A stretch of DNA of 64,000 bases from an uncultured Dehalococcoidia bacterium (lineage in GTDB: Bacteria; Chloroflexota; Dehalococcoidia; Bin125), in contig CATQGW010000001.1 in the NCBI GenBank assembly GCA_958295515.1, positions 434,001 through 498,000 of the forward strand, written 5' to 3'. Positions 45,785 to 55,707 of this stretch are shown piece by piece (the stretch's first letter is position 1; the number at the start of each line of letters is the position of its first letter). The position numbers were made by a program, and so were the translations under genes. Below the pieces are notes generated by a model. The model worked only from the letters and a program-made list of their open reading frames with translations. It made no database searches and was not told the origin of the DNA.

Positions 45785-46810
45785 ATGGCGCTTTCCGATC
45801 GCCGCGAGAGCATTCTGCAAATCGTCATTCAGGACTACATCGAGACGGCGACGCCGGTCGCCTCGCGCCATGTCGTTGAGCGCTACGCGCTGCCCACCTC
45901 AGCCGCCACGATACGGCATGAGATGCAGCTGCTCGAGAGCGAGGGCTACCTCACCCACCCCCATACCTCGGCCGGGCGCATCCCCTCCAACCGCGGCTAC
46001 CGCCACTTCGTGCAGTCGCTGATGGGACACGCCGAGCTGGGCGTCGCCGAGCAGGCCACCGTGCGCCATCAGTTCTTCCAGGCCGCACCCGCGGTCGACG
46101 AATGGGCCGACCTCGCCGCCACCGTGCTGGCGCAGTCGCTGGGACTGCTGGCGATCGTCGCGCCCCCCCAGCCGCAGCGCCTGCGCGTGCGCCAGCTCGA
46201 ACTGATCAGCCTCAACGACCTGCTCGCGTTGATGATCGTGGTCGTCCAGGAAGCGCGGGTGATTCGCCAGCTCACGCCGCTGCCCGCGCCCTGCCCGCCC
46301 GAACAGCTCGACGCGCTCGCCCATCGGCTCAACATCGATGTCAGCGGCCAGGATGCCGACGCGGTGCGCAACTTCCCCGCCGCCGACGCCGACGAACAGG
46401 CCGTGCTCGACACGCTCGCGCGGGTGCTCGACCGCGATATCGAGCGCTCCGGCGCGGCCAGCATCGCCGGCCTCGGCGGCGTCGTCAGCCAGCCCGAATT
46501 CCATGCCGAACCGGAGCGCTCGCTACAGATGATCGAGCTTGTCGACCGCCAGACGATCACCCAGTTCGTGCCCCACGCCACGCTCCAGGCGGGCGGGCTG
46601 CGCGTGCTGATCGGCGACGACAACCCTTCCGACTTCCTGCACGACTGCTCGCTCGTCGTTGCCCCCTACGGCGCCGAGTACGGGCGCTCGGGCTACGTCG
46701 CGATCATCGGACCCACTCGAATGAACTACTCCCGCTCCGTCGCCGCCGCGCGCTTCCACAGCGCGCTGCTGCAGGAGATGATGGACACCGTGTACGGCGG
46801 CAGCGCATGA
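45785..46810 (+). CDS. hrcA: Heat-inducible transcription repressor HrcA
   Basis: 341 aa from ATG 45785. The N-terminal winged helix (RESILQIVIQDYIETATPVASRHVVERY, LPTSAATIRHEMQLLESEGYLTHPHTSAGRIPS) is diagnostic. The C-terminal GAF-like domain ends GYVAIIGPTRMNYSRSVAAARF. It represses the operon by binding CIRCE. It overlaps grpE by 4 bp (ATGA). Confidence 0.95.
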   Translation: MALSDRRESILQIVIQDYIETATPVASRHVVERYALPTSAATIRHEMQLLESEGYLTHPHTSAGRIPSNRGYRHFVQSLMGHAELGVAEQATVRHQFFQAAPAVDEWADLAATVLAQSLGLLAIVAPPQPQRLRVRQLELISLNDLLALMIVVVQEARVIRQLTPLPAPCPPEQLDALAHRLNIDVSGQDADAVRNFPAADADEQAVLDTLARVLDRDIERSGAASIAGLGGVVSQPEFHAEPERSLQMIELVDRQTITQFVPHATLQAGGLRVLIGDDNPSDFLHDCSLVVAPYGAEYGRSGYVAIIGPTRMNYSRSVAAARFHSALLQEMMDTVYGGSA

Positions 46811-47403
46811 TCAGCGATCCCCACGACGAACCGCTGCGCGACGAAGCGCCGCCCGACGCGGTTGAGCCGCCCGAAGCGAGGGACGCTTCCGAGCTCGAGC
46901 AGCTGCGCGAAGAGGCCGCTCGCAACCGCGCCGGCTGGCAGCGCGCCCAGGCCGACTACGAAAATCTCAAGCGCCGCAGCGCGGAGGATGTGCGCCGCCG
47001 TGTCGAGCGCAGCCAGAGCGCGATCTTCGACTCGCTGGTCGATCTCGCCGACGACTTCCGCCGCGCGATCGAGAATGAGACGAGCGGCGACGCCCCTCTG
47101 CCCGAGGGCGTCCAGCTGATCGAACGCAAGCTGATCGGCCTGCTCGAGCGCAACAACGTCTATCCGATCGCTGCCGTCGGCGTGCCCTTCGACACCAACT
47201 ACCACGAGGCGATGGGTTCGCTGCCCGGCCCTCATGACCAGGTCGTCGCCGAAGTGAGCCGCGGCTGGCTGATCGGCGATCGCGTGCTGCGCGCCAGCAA
47301 AGTCATGGTGGGCGCCGACCCGCCGAACGAACAGACAGTAGACGCCGCGTCCAAAGGACCCGAAGCGGACGCGGCTGAAGGAGATGAACCATGTCGCGAG
47401 TGA
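46807..47403 (+). CDS. grpE: Nucleotide exchange factor GrpE
   Basis: 198 aa. An acidic N-terminal tail, then a long coiled-coil ([29 protein letters not shown]) and the C-terminal beta domain ([34 protein letters not shown]). It drives ADP release from DnaK. Its 3' end overlaps the dnaK start by 13 bp. Confidence 0.93.
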   Translation: MISDPHDEPLRDEAPPDAVEPPEARDASELEQLREEAARNRAGWQRAQADYENLKRRSAEDVRRRVERSQSAIFDSLVDLADDFRRAIENETSGDAPLPEGVQLIERKLIGLLERNNVYPIAAVGVPFDTNYHEAMGSLPGPHDQVVAEVSRGWLIGDRVLRASKVMVGADPPNEQTVDAASKGPEADAAEGDEPCRE

Positions 47404-49289
47404 TCGGCATCGACCTCGGCACCACCAACTCCGTGGTCGCCGTCATGGAGGGCGGCGAGCCCACCGTGATCCCCAACGCCGAGGGCAACCGCACCACCCC
47501 CTCCGTGGTCGCCCTCAGCAGGACCGGCGAGCGCCTGGTCGGCACCGCCGCCAAGCGCCAGGCCGTCACCAACCCGCAGAACACCGTCTTCAGCGTCAAG
47601 CGCCTGATGGGCCGCCGCTACGACGATCCCGTCGTCCGCAACGCCGGCCAGATGCTGCCCTACGCGGTCGAAAAGGCCGACAACGGCGACGCCTGGGTGC
47701 GCATGGGCGACAAGGCCTACGGCCCGCCCGAGGTCGCCGCGATGGTGCTGCAGAAGCTCAAGGCCGACGCCGAGGCTTACCTCGGCGAGTCCATCGCCGA
47801 GGCCGTGATCACCGTCCCCGCCTACTTCGACGACAGCCAGCGCAACGCGACCAAGGACGCCGGGCGGATCGCCGGCCTCAACGTCCTGCGAATCATCAAC
47901 GAGCCCACCGCCGCCTCGCTCGCCTACGGCCTCGAAAAGCAGGATGACCACTACATCGCCGTCTACGACCTCGGCGGCGGCACCTTTGATATCTCGATCC
48001 TCGAACTCGGCGAGGGCACCTTCCAGGTGCGCTCGACCAACGGCGACACCTTCCTCGGCGGCGACGACTTCGACCAGCGCGTGATGAACCACCTGGTCAA
48101 GGTCTTCCGCCAGGAGCAGGCCATCGACCTCTCCCAGGACCCGCAGGCGATGCAGCGCCTCAAGGAGGCCGCCGAGCACGCCAAGGTTGAGCTCTCCACC
48201 ACCCAATCGACCGAAATCAACCTGCCCTACATCACCGCCGACGCCTCCGGGCCCAAGCACTTCACCCACACCCTGACCCGCTCGCAGCTCGAACAGCTCG
48301 TCGTCGAACTCGTCGAGGGCACGCTCGAACCCTGCCGCAACGCGCTCGAAGACGCCGGCATCAGCCGCGACCAGATCGACGAGGTCGTGCTCGTCGGCGG
48401 CCAGACCCGCATGCCGCTCGTCCAGCAGAAAGTGCAGGACTTCTTCGGCAAAGAGCCGCACCGCGGCGTCAACCCCGATGAGGTCGTCGCGCTCGGCGCC
48501 GCGATCCAGGCCGGCGTGCTGCGCGGCGAGGTCAAGGATGTGCTGCTGCTCGATGTCACCCCGCTGACGCTGGGCATCGAGACGCTGGGCGGTGTCAGCA
48601 CCCCGCTGATCCCCCGCAACACCACGATCCCCACCAGCAAGAGCCAGACCTTCTCCACCGCAGCCGACGGGCAGCAGCAGGTCGAAATCCATGTGCTGCA
48701 GGGCGAGCGCGAGATGGCCGGCGGCAACAAGTCGCTCGGACGCTTCATCCTCGACGGCATCCTGCCCGCCCCGCGCGGCATGCCGCAGATCGAAGTCTCC
48801 TTCGACATCGACGCCAACGGCATCCTCAACGTCGCCGCCCAGGACAAGGGCACCGGCAAGGAGCAGCGGATCACGATCCAGGCCGCCTCCGGCCTCAGCG
48901 ACGCCGAAATCGAGCAGATGCAGCGCGACGCCGAAGAGCACGCCGACGAGGACCGCAAGCGCCGCGAGGCCGCCGAAATCCGCAACCGCGCCGACACCGC
49001 CGCCTACGAAGCCGACAAGCTTCTGCGCGACCAGGAGGACAAGCTCGACGACGACCTGAAGTCCGAGCTGGAGTCGAAGATCGCCGCGCTGCGCTCCGCG
49101 CTCGAAGCCGAGAGCGACGAAACCGCGCCGATCGAGTCCGCCCTCGAAGAGCTCAACGCCGCGCTGATGAAAGTCGGCGAGCGCACCTACGCCGCCCAAC
49201 AGGAGCAGCAGACCGCCGGCGCCGCGGCCGGCGGGCCCGAACCCGATCTCGACGACGACACCGTCGAAGGCGAGTTCCGCGAGGTCTAA
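47391..49289 (+). CDS. dnaK: Chaperone DnaK (Hsp70)
   Basis: 632 aa. The ATPase domain has [39 protein letters not shown] and [15 protein letters not shown]; the linker is [15 protein letters not shown], and the substrate-binding domain has [22 protein letters not shown]. The C-terminus ends in an acidic [12 protein letters not shown], as in bacterial DnaK. GAAGGAGATG precedes the ATG. It folds proteins together with GrpE and DnaJ encoded beside it. Confidence 0.97.
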   Translation: MSRVIGIDLGTTNSVVAVMEGGEPTVIPNAEGNRTTPSVVALSRTGERLVGTAAKRQAVTNPQNTVFSVKRLMGRRYDDPVVRNAGQMLPYAVEKADNGDAWVRMGDKAYGPPEVAAMVLQKLKADAEAYLGESIAEAVITVPAYFDDSQRNATKDAGRIAGLNVLRIINEPTAASLAYGLEKQDDHYIAVYDLGGGTFDISILELGEGTFQVRSTNGDTFLGGDDFDQRVMNHLVKVFRQEQAIDLSQDPQAMQRLKEAAEHAKVELSTTQSTEINLPYITADASGPKHFTHTLTRSQLEQLVVELVEGTLEPCRNALEDAGISRDQIDEVVLVGGQTRMPLVQQKVQDFFGKEPHRGVNPDEVVALGAAIQAGVLRGEVKDVLLLDVTPLTLGIETLGGVSTPLIPRNTTIPTSKSQTFSTAADGQQQVEIHVLQGEREMAGGNKSLGRFILDGILPAPRGMPQIEVSFDIDANGILNVAAQDKGTGKEQRITIQAASGLSDAEIEQMQRDAEEHADEDRKRREAAEIRNRADTAAYEADKLLRDQEDKLDDDLKSELESKIAALRSALEAESDETAPIESALEELNAALMKVGERTYAAQQEQQTAGAAAGGPEPDLDDDTVEGEFREV

Positions 49290-49337
49290 CGGCTACCCTC
49301 GCGCCAGACCCCGCGCGCCAGCCCCGCAGGCAACTCG

Positions 49338-50453
49338 ATGACGCAAGCGCCCAGCAACGACTTCTACGAAATCCTCGGCGTTGAGCGCAGCGCCTCTCAG
49401 GAGGACATCCGCCGCGCCTTCCGACGCCTGGCGATGGAGCACCACCCCGACCGCAACCCGGACCCCGACGCGGAGGCGACCTTCAAGCGAATCGCCGCCG
49501 CCTACGAGGTGCTCTCCGACGCCGAAAAGCGCGCCAAGTACGACCGCTACGGCAACACCGCCGAATTCGCCGCCAACGCCGGCTTCGAGGGCTTTGACTT
49601 CGGCGGCTTCGGCGACATCTTCGACGCCTTCTTCGGCGGCCGCCGCGCCGCCGGACCGGTGCGCGGCGGCGACCTTCGCCTCGAACTCGAACTCGAATTC
49701 ACCGACGCCATCTTCGGCGCGGAGCGCGAGGTCCGCGCCTCGCGCCTCGAACACTGCTCGATCTGCGGCGGCAGCGGCGCCGAGCCCGGCACCCAGCGCG
49801 TGCCCTGCGCCGCCTGCGACGGCGCCGGCGAGGTGCGCCGCGTCCAGCGCAATGTCTTCGGACGCTTCGTCAACGTCGCGCCCTGCGAAGCCTGCGAAGG
49901 CGAGGGCACCACCATCCAGCACCCCTGCAACGGCTGCGGCGGGATCGGGCGCGAGCAGCGCAACCGACGGCTCAAAGTCAAAATCCCCGCCGGCGTCGAC
50001 CACGGCGCGCAGATGCGGCTCAGCGGCGAGGGCGACGCCGGCCTGCGCGGCGGCCCCGCCGGCAACCTCTACGTCGACCTCCGCGTCAAACAGCACGACA
50101 TCTTCCAGCGCGACGGCGACGACCTCGTGCTGCCGCTCAACCTCAACGTCGCCCAGGCCGCGCTGGGCGGCGACATCGAGATTCCGCTGATCGACGGCGC
50201 GGAGGAGAGCGTCGAAGTGCCCCCCGGTACCCAGCACGGCCACATCTTCCGCCTGCGCGGCAAGGGCGTCCCCCACCTGCGCGGGCGCGGGCGCGGCGAC
50301 CTCCGCGTGCAGGTGGGCCTGCGCGTGCCCGCCAAGCTGACCGAAGAACAGCGCGCGCTCTTCGAGCAGCTCGGCGAACTGCTCGACAACGACCAGCCCG
50401 GCCAAAACCGCGACGGCGTCTTCTCCCGCATCAAAGGCGCGTTCAGCGCCTGA
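49338..50453 (+). CDS. dnaJ: Chaperone DnaJ (Hsp40)
   Basis: 371 aa. The J domain has [22 protein letters not shown] and HHPDRN (the HPD motif), then a G/F-rich linker ([20 protein letters not shown]). The zinc domain has four CxxCxGxG motifs ([32 protein letters not shown]), followed by two C-terminal beta domains. It delivers substrates to DnaK and stimulates its ATPase. Confidence 0.97.
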   Translation: MTQAPSNDFYEILGVERSASQEDIRRAFRRLAMEHHPDRNPDPDAEATFKRIAAAYEVLSDAEKRAKYDRYGNTAEFAANAGFEGFDFGGFGDIFDAFFGGRRAAGPVRGGDLRLELELEFTDAIFGAEREVRASRLEHCSICGGSGAEPGTQRVPCAACDGAGEVRRVQRNVFGRFVNVAPCEACEGEGTTIQHPCNGCGGIGREQRNRRLKVKIPAGVDHGAQMRLSGEGDAGLRGGPAGNLYVDLRVKQHDIFQRDGDDLVLPLNLNVAQAALGGDIEIPLIDGAEESVEVPPGTQHGHIFRLRGKGVPHLRGRGRGDLRVQVGLRVPAKLTEEQRALFEQLGELLDNDQPGQNRDGVFSRIKGAFSA

Positions 50454-50467
50454 CCGCCCACAATCGC

Positions 50468-51403
50468 GTGAAACTGCTGCGCGCCGCCCTCGCCGTAGAC
50501 GCCGCAGGCGTCGAGCGCGCCATCGCCGCCTTCGAGCTGGCCGGCGTCTTCGACTCCGCCGTCGAGTGGGAGGTCGGCGAGCCGGTCGAGGAGCCGTCCT
50601 GGGGCCAACCCGCCCCGCTGCCCGAACGCGCCGAAGTCGCCGCCTACCTCGCCCCGCAGCGCTGGCAGGAAATCTCCGCCGATCTCGCCGCCGCGCTCGC
50701 GCGCCTCTGGCCGCCCAACGCCGCGCCCGACATCGCCGTGCGCGAAATCCCTCAGCGCGACTGGCGCACCGCCTGGCACGAGCACTTCGACCTCGTGCGC
50801 ATCCCCGCCGCCCGAACCATCGTCATCCGCCCCCCGCATCTCGCCTACGAGCCTTCGGGAGGCGAACTGGTCATCGACCTCGCGCCCGGCCTGGCCTTCG
50901 GCACCGGCCAGCACCAGAGCACCCGCCTCGCCCTCGCGCTGCTCGCCGACGCGCTTGCCGACGCGCAGCCGCCGCAGGTGCTGGATCTCGGTACCGGCAG
51001 CGGCATCCTCGCCGTCGCCGCCGCGAAACTGGGCGCGCCCGCAGTCACCGCCGTAGACATCGACCCGCTCGCCGTAGACGCCGCCCGCGACACGGCGCGC
51101 CGCAACCGGGTCGCCGATCGCATCACCATCCAACGCGGCAGCATCCCGGCAAGCCGGCGCTACGACCTGATCCTCGCCAACCTCACCGCCGATCTGTTAC
51201 AGAACTTGGCCTCCGAGCTCGCCGCCGCCGCATCCCCCGGCGGCCGCCTGGTCGCCGCCGGCTTCCTCACCTCGCGCCGCGCCGAAGTCGCCGCCGCTCT
51301 CGAGTCCGCCGGCTTCCAAATGCTCAACACCCGCACCGAGGACGAGTGGTGCGCCCTGACCGCCGCGAAAATCCCGCCGCGGCACGACAGAAATCTGTGC
51401 TAG
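50468..51403 (+). CDS. prmA: Ribosomal protein L11 methyltransferase
   Basis: 311 aa from GTG 50468, 14 bp after dnaJ. It has the PrmA pattern: an N-terminal substrate domain (WRTAWHEHFDLVRI), then FGTGQHQSTRLAL, SAM motif VLDLGTGSGILAVAAAKLG, DIDPLAVDAARD and ANLTADLLQNL. It methylates L11. Linkage to dnaJ is widespread in bacteria. Confidence 0.92.
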   Translation: MKLLRAALAVDAAGVERAIAAFELAGVFDSAVEWEVGEPVEEPSWGQPAPLPERAEVAAYLAPQRWQEISADLAAALARLWPPNAAPDIAVREIPQRDWRTAWHEHFDLVRIPAARTIVIRPPHLAYEPSGGELVIDLAPGLAFGTGQHQSTRLALALLADALADAQPPQVLDLGTGSGILAVAAAKLGAPAVTAVDIDPLAVDAARDTARRNRVADRITIQRGSIPASRRYDLILANLTADLLQNLASELAAAASPGGRLVAAGFLTSRRAEVAAALESAGFQMLNTRTEDEWCALTAAKIPPRHDRNLC

Positions 51404-51447
51404 CTTCCCCGGAAATCGCCGCGCGGTTGCAAACAACGGAGGTTGTC

Positions 51448-51909
51448 GTGTCCACTCAGCAACCAGAGACCATCCGCCGCCGAATCTGGACCAGCCGCTA
51501 CCAGAACAAGTCCCTGCGCGAAGGCTTCGAATCAGGCCGGCTCGCCACCATTGGCATCACCCAACGGCCCTACCGCCAGAGCATCAAGCAGACCGGCTTT
51601 CGCCACCGCCTCTACAAGCCGCTCGCCCCGCAGTTCGGACTGCCGCTCGATTTGCAGCCCAGCAGCCCCGATGACCGCCGCCAATACCTCGCCAGGTTCC
51701 TGCCTCAGATCGCCGCGCTCGACCCGGAACAAGTCTACTCAGACCTCTGCGAGCTCGCCGACGAGCTGCTCCCCGGCTCGACCGAGATCGCGCTCCTTGA
51801 CTTCGTTGACCTCCATGACCCCAACGATTACAGCCACCGCGTACTCGTCGGAGCCTGGCTCAGCATCGGCCTGGGCATCCGCGTCGAAGAATACCGCGAC
51901 GAGCGCTGA
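51448..51909 (+). CDS. DUF488-like protein (variant)
   Basis: 153 aa from GTG 51448 with GGAGG six bases upstream. The RRIWTSRYQNKSL, LATIGITQRPYRQ, YKPLAPQF, YLARFLPQIAALDPEQVYSDL and SHRVLVGAWLSIGLGIRVEEY blocks follow the DUF488 layout (TS-x-x-N, ISI-x-x-P, LAP, and the final CHR-x-x-x-x-WL). In DUF488 the last block is usually CHR; here it is SHR. The function of DUF488 is unknown; family assignment is moderate. Confidence 0.5.
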   Translation: MSTQQPETIRRRIWTSRYQNKSLREGFESGRLATIGITQRPYRQSIKQTGFRHRLYKPLAPQFGLPLDLQPSSPDDRRQYLARFLPQIAALDPEQVYSDLCELADELLPGSTEIALLDFVDLHDPNDYSHRVLVGAWLSIGLGIRVEEYRDER

Positions 51910-51935
51910 GCCGACTCACAGACGGAGGGTCCCGG

Positions 51936-53759
51936 CTATATCTTCCCCGAGCCCGGCCAGATGTCGATTGCCCGAGCGGCGAGACGCGTCGCGCGCTTGC
52001 GAATCTCTCGATCTGTCCAGTCATCGAGCTTGCGGTCCCCGCCGCCCCGCACCAAGTCGCGATTCAATGCGAGCTTGTGAGGATCTTCATTGAGATACGC
52101 ACCGCTCTTGGTGACCCAAGGTTCGTTTGACAGCCTCGAATTGAGACGGTTGGCCAACAGCGTCAGATTGCCGAATGACTGGATCAGCTCTGGACTACCG
52201 CCGTGGGCATGTATGCCAGGTGCCGTATATCCCGCGGCATTAGAGTCTTGGGGCATCACATGCTCGATGGTCAAGCCCCTCAGTTTGTACAGATCGGCAG
52301 GCTTGGCCTTCCATTGACTCCCTCGGAAGCTGCACTCGATCGCTTCAAGAACCATGCGGCGGCGGCGTGGCGTAAGCTTGTTCGGCGACGCGAAGGCACC
52401 GCGGAATTCGCGGTCCGTCGGCCATCGATGGGAATCGTACTTCTGTCGCCGTAGATATCCGATGATGATGTCGTCAGGCGACCGGCGGACGCGCGGCCCC
52501 TTGAGTCGTTCGAGCAATTCTCGACAGACATCTCCATAGGCGCGCGTGGGCAAGCCGCAAACGAGCCGCCGAACGAGGTAGCTTTCCAGCGCATGTAGCG
52601 CCCGCCGGCGCTGCGCCACAGTTATTTTGCGGTCCGCGCCCCACAGCCAAAGGATCAAGGGCGTCAGTGCGTCTCCCCTCATGGTGCGCCAGCGCCGGAA
52701 AAAGTCTCCGAACTCCGGTGAAACGTCGCCGCGATGAAACTGCCGATAGTGACCTGCATAATGGCCAAGCTCTTCTGCCACCGCCTCCACGTTGCCTTTC
52801 CGCGTCTGCATGATATGGGTGCGAATGTCCGCGAACACCTTCGTTAACGAGGTGTCTGTCTCACCCGTTTCCATCATCAGCCAGTGATAGAGGAATGAGT
52901 CGATATGGGACTTTCGCATCCTGCCGGATCCAATCAACCCGTCCCACCACTGGCCTTCAAGCCGTTTCAGATGTTGGTTGTAGATCGTCTTCGATCGTGA
53001 TCCTTGTTCCGTTGCGGCGCGCTGAATAAAATTCTTCAGCAGATCGAACGTCCCGAGTGGCGTTCCTCTGGCATTCAGCGTTTCGAAGATCAGCTGCGCA
53101 TCGTCGGTCGCGGCCAGCTTGATCACCACGACTTGCAGCAGTCCCATGATGGCATCGCCTAAAGCGGCTGCCCGCTTTGCCTCTGCTCCCGGCTCAACGG
53201 CGATCCATTCGTCAATCTTGCCTCTGAAGTGCGTATGTGCCTGAGTGACCCGTGAATCAGAGTGCGCGTCAGTCGACAGTTCATCTCGCATCGCGTGAAT
53301 GAACGCGTCGAGATCTTGTTCGTCCGAGGGCCACGCTTTCAGGTCGTATCGCGATTCTCCGGCATCCTGGCCTACATTGGTGACGAGTGCGCTGAGCTGT
53401 CGATGGACGTTGGTTTGCCGTTCCACGCAGGCATGCGCGGCATCAAGTACCAGCTGAAGCGTGATGAGGCGCTGCTGACCATCAACGATGTCGAGTACCT
53501 CCAAGGAGCCGAGTGTCTCACGCGGCGTCACGACGATCGCGCCCATGAAATGAGGCGTGGCCCCCTCGATCGCGACGCCGCCCAGCACCCGTTCTGCGAG
53601 CGTCTGGATGTCGTCCCAGAGCGGTTCCCACTGGTCCTCTTCATTCCACACGTATTTGCGCTGGTATTCGGGTACGGCGAACTGCACCGGTTGCGCGAAC
53701 AGCTTGTGGAGCGTGAATGTGTCCGCATCCATGCGACTGGCGGTCGGCTGAGTCGTCAT
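51936..53759 (-). CDS. GmrSD-type (DUF262/DUF1524) restriction-like protein
   Basis: 607 aa. The N-terminal DUF262 (ParB/GmrS-like) domain has PEYQRKYVWNEEDQWEPLWDDI, LEVLDIVDGQQRLITLQLVLD (the DGQQR nucleotide-site motif) and IFETLNARGTPLGTFDLLKNFI. The C-terminal DUF1524 HNH-like nuclease (GmrD) has LTIEHVMPQDSN and SFGNLTLLANRLNSRLSN. GmrSD-type enzymes restrict glucosylated or otherwise modified phage DNA. Sampled stretches here are ~57% GC against ~67% in dnaK, so it looks imported. Confidence 0.85.
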   Translation of the reverse strand: MTTQPTASRMDADTFTLHKLFAQPVQFAVPEYQRKYVWNEEDQWEPLWDDIQTLAERVLGGVAIEGATPHFMGAIVVTPRETLGSLEVLDIVDGQQRLITLQLVLDAAHACVERQTNVHRQLSALVTNVGQDAGESRYDLKAWPSDEQDLDAFIHAMRDELSTDAHSDSRVTQAHTHFRGKIDEWIAVEPGAEAKRAAALGDAIMGLLQVVVIKLAATDDAQLIFETLNARGTPLGTFDLLKNFIQRAATEQGSRSKTIYNQHLKRLEGQWWDGLIGSGRMRKSHIDSFLYHWLMMETGETDTSLTKVFADIRTHIMQTRKGNVEAVAEELGHYAGHYRQFHRGDVSPEFGDFFRRWRTMRGDALTPLILWLWGADRKITVAQRRRALHALESYLVRRLVCGLPTRAYGDVCRELLERLKGPRVRRSPDDIIIGYLRRQKYDSHRWPTDREFRGAFASPNKLTPRRRRMVLEAIECSFRGSQWKAKPADLYKLRGLTIEHVMPQDSNAAGYTAPGIHAHGGSPELIQSFGNLTLLANRLNSRLSNEPWVTKSGAYLNEDPHKLALNRDLVRGGGDRKLDDWTDREIRKRATRLAARAIDIWPGSGKI

Positions 53760-53803
53760 CCGTGCGGACCTTTTCCGTCACATTCCCGCTGTAGCCCGGC
53801 ATG

Positions 53804-54583
53804 CTACCAAGCCGGCGACGCTCCCCCGTCGATGTTGATGGCGCAGCCGGTGATGAACGAGGCCGCCTCCGAGGCCAGGAAAATCAGTACGTTCGCGGCC
53901 TCCTCCGATGTGCCGATCCGCCTCACCGGAATCCCCTCGCCCACCGACTCCAGAAACTCCTCGTAGCTCGCGTCGGGCATGCGCGCCTCGTGGAAGCCGT
54001 GCCACTGCGCGCTGTCGACCGAGCCGATGCAGGCCGCGTTGACCAGAATCTGGTCCTTGGCAACCTCCTTGCTCAGCGCTTTGGTCATCGCCAGACCCGC
54101 CGCGCGGCTGGCCGCCGTCGGCATTGAGCCTGCGCCCGGCGTCTTGCAGCCGATGTTCAGCAGATTCACGATCCGCCCGCCGCCGCGCTCGCGCATCGAG
54201 GGGATGCACAGCTTCGACAGCCGAATCGCGCCGTAGAGCTTCAAATCCAGATCCACTGCCCAGGTCTCGATCTCATGGCTCTCAATCAGCCCCGACGACG
54301 ATTGCCCCGCGTTGTTGATCAGAATGTCCACCCCGCCGTAGCGGGCGATCGTCTCGCCGATCAGCTGCTGGCAGTCTTCGTCGGAAGTGACATCCATCGA
54401 CACGACGAGCGGATCCGCGCCGACCTGTCGGATCAGTTCGGCCGCCTCCTCCAGCGGCTCCGGGCGGCGCGCGCCGATCACGACCTGCGCGCCCTCGCGC
54501 GCCAGCCCCACCGCCGTCGCGCGGCCGATCCCCTCGCTGCCTCCCGTGATGATCGCGACTTTGCCTTCGAGTCCCAGGTCCAT
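53804..54583 (-). CDS. Short-chain dehydrogenase-fold protein, atypical active site
   Basis: 259 aa from ATG 54583 behind AAAGGAGG. The NAD(P) loop ITGGSEGIGRATAVGLAREGAQVVIGARR and NNAG are intact. Where the catalytic YxxxK should stand the sequence is T156-A-A-S-R160 (MPTAASRAAGLAMTK), and the Ser position is also changed (LLNIGCKT). The C-terminal FLASEAASFITGCAINIDGG is canonical. Classical hydride transfer chemistry is doubtful; cofactor binding should be kept. Confidence 0.75.
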   Translation of the reverse strand: MDLGLEGKVAIITGGSEGIGRATAVGLAREGAQVVIGARRPEPLEEAAELIRQVGADPLVVSMDVTSDEDCQQLIGETIARYGGVDILINNAGQSSSGLIESHEIETWAVDLDLKLYGAIRLSKLCIPSMRERGGGRIVNLLNIGCKTPGAGSMPTAASRAAGLAMTKALSKEVAKDQILVNAACIGSVDSAQWHGFHEARMPDASYEEFLESVGEGIPVRRIGTSEEAANVLIFLASEAASFITGCAINIDGGASPAW

Positions 54584-54658
54584 GGCGGCCTCCTTTGCTG
54601 GCGGCAGGATAGTGGTGCGCGCCGCCAACCCTGCGCCCGCGCTGTACCCTGCGCGGCG

Positions 54659-55462
54659 ATGACCACCCCGGCCGAGCTTGAGCGGCAGCGCGAGCGCGAC
54701 GAAGGCGCGCGCTCGGCGGTGTCCCGCTACTTCGTCGACGACCCCGACGCGCTCGAAGGCGATCAGCTGATCATCCGCGGCTCAACCGCGCGGCGGCTCA
54801 ACCGCGTCATGCGGGTGCGCCGCGGCGACGCGATCGAGGTCATCCACCCGCCGAGCGAGCGGCTCTACGACCTGCGCATCGAGCGCGTCACTCGCGAGAC
54901 CGTGGAAGGGCGGATCGAGCGCAGCCGCCCGTTGGCCGCGCCCGCCACGCCGCGAATCACGATCTGCCCCGCGCTGATCCGCCCGCAGCGCTTCGATTTC
55001 ATGGTCGAGAAGGTCACCGAGCTGGGCGTCGCCGCAATCCAGCCGATTTTGACCGAGCGCTCGGTGATCCGCGCCGAGGGCGTCCAGCGCCTGGCGCGCT
55101 GGCGGCGGCTGGCGACCGAAGCCTCCGAACAGTGCGGCCGCCAGACGCGCCCCGAGGTCCACCCGCCGCACGATTTCGCCGGCGTCGCCGCCGCGCCGAT
55201 CGCCGCCGACACGGTGCGCATCCTGGCCTCCGCCGTCGAGCCGGAATCGCGCGTCGCGCAGCTCTTCGAGAATCCCCAGCTGCCTGCCGATGTACACATC
55301 CTGGTCGGCCCCGAAGGCGGCCTCAGCCCCCAGGAAGCCCGCCTCGCCCGCGCCAACGGTTGGCAGTCCATCACCCTCGGCCCCCGCCCGCTGCGCGCCG
55401 AAACCGCCTCGATCGTCGCCGTCGCCCTGGTCAGCGAATCCATCGCCGCCCACCGCGGCTGA
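54659..55462 (+). CDS. rsmE: 16S rRNA m3U1498 methyltransferase
   Basis: 267 aa from ATG 54659. The N-terminal PUA-like domain (RYFVDDPDALEGDQLIIRGSTARRLNRVMRVRRGDAIEV), then the SPOUT knot with RFDFMVEKVTELGV, LVGPEGGLSPQEARLA and LGPRPLRAETASIVAV (the RsmE knot motif). It methylates U1498 in 16S rRNA. Confidence 0.9.
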   Translation: MTTPAELERQRERDEGARSAVSRYFVDDPDALEGDQLIIRGSTARRLNRVMRVRRGDAIEVIHPPSERLYDLRIERVTRETVEGRIERSRPLAAPATPRITICPALIRPQRFDFMVEKVTELGVAAIQPILTERSVIRAEGVQRLARWRRLATEASEQCGRQTRPEVHPPHDFAGVAAAPIAADTVRILASAVEPESRVAQLFENPQLPADVHILVGPEGGLSPQEARLARANGWQSITLGPRPLRAETASIVAVALVSESIAAHRG

Positions 55463-55518
55463 TTTCCTTCCTCCATCACACCCGCGCCCACCACCCCGCC
55501 ACACCCGCGCTTGCCATC

Positions 55519-55679
55519 CCGTCATACCCCGCGCTTGCTAACCCCGTCATACCCGCGCTTGCCGCGGGTATCTCGCCGTGCCGCCCCAAGCCTCCGTCAT
55601 TCCCGCCCCCGAGCGGGAATCTCCCCGTCCGACCTCCGAAGCCACGCGATGAGATTTCCGCTCAAGACGGGAATGACGG
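55519..55679. repeat. Composite palindromic repeat cluster, copy D
   Basis: A degenerate arm at 55519-55540 (GTCATACCCCGCGCTTGC), a full arm 1 at 55544-55578, then 55594-55679 with GTCATTCCCGCCCCCGAGCG and a final ATGAGATTTCCGCTCAAGAC half. It fills most of the interval between the convergent rsmE and peptidase genes. Presence at gene 3' ends suggests a role as transcription end or REP-like element. Confidence 0.75.
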
Positions 55680-55707
55680 AAGCGGGCGAGCAGTCAATTC
55701 CCGCCTG

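Noticed and set aside
47232-49199. 655-codon open frame antisense to dnaK
   Set aside because: It is a GC-bias shadow of dnaK: low-complexity, Gly/Val/Asp-rich, no family motifs, and dnaK on the other strand is certain.
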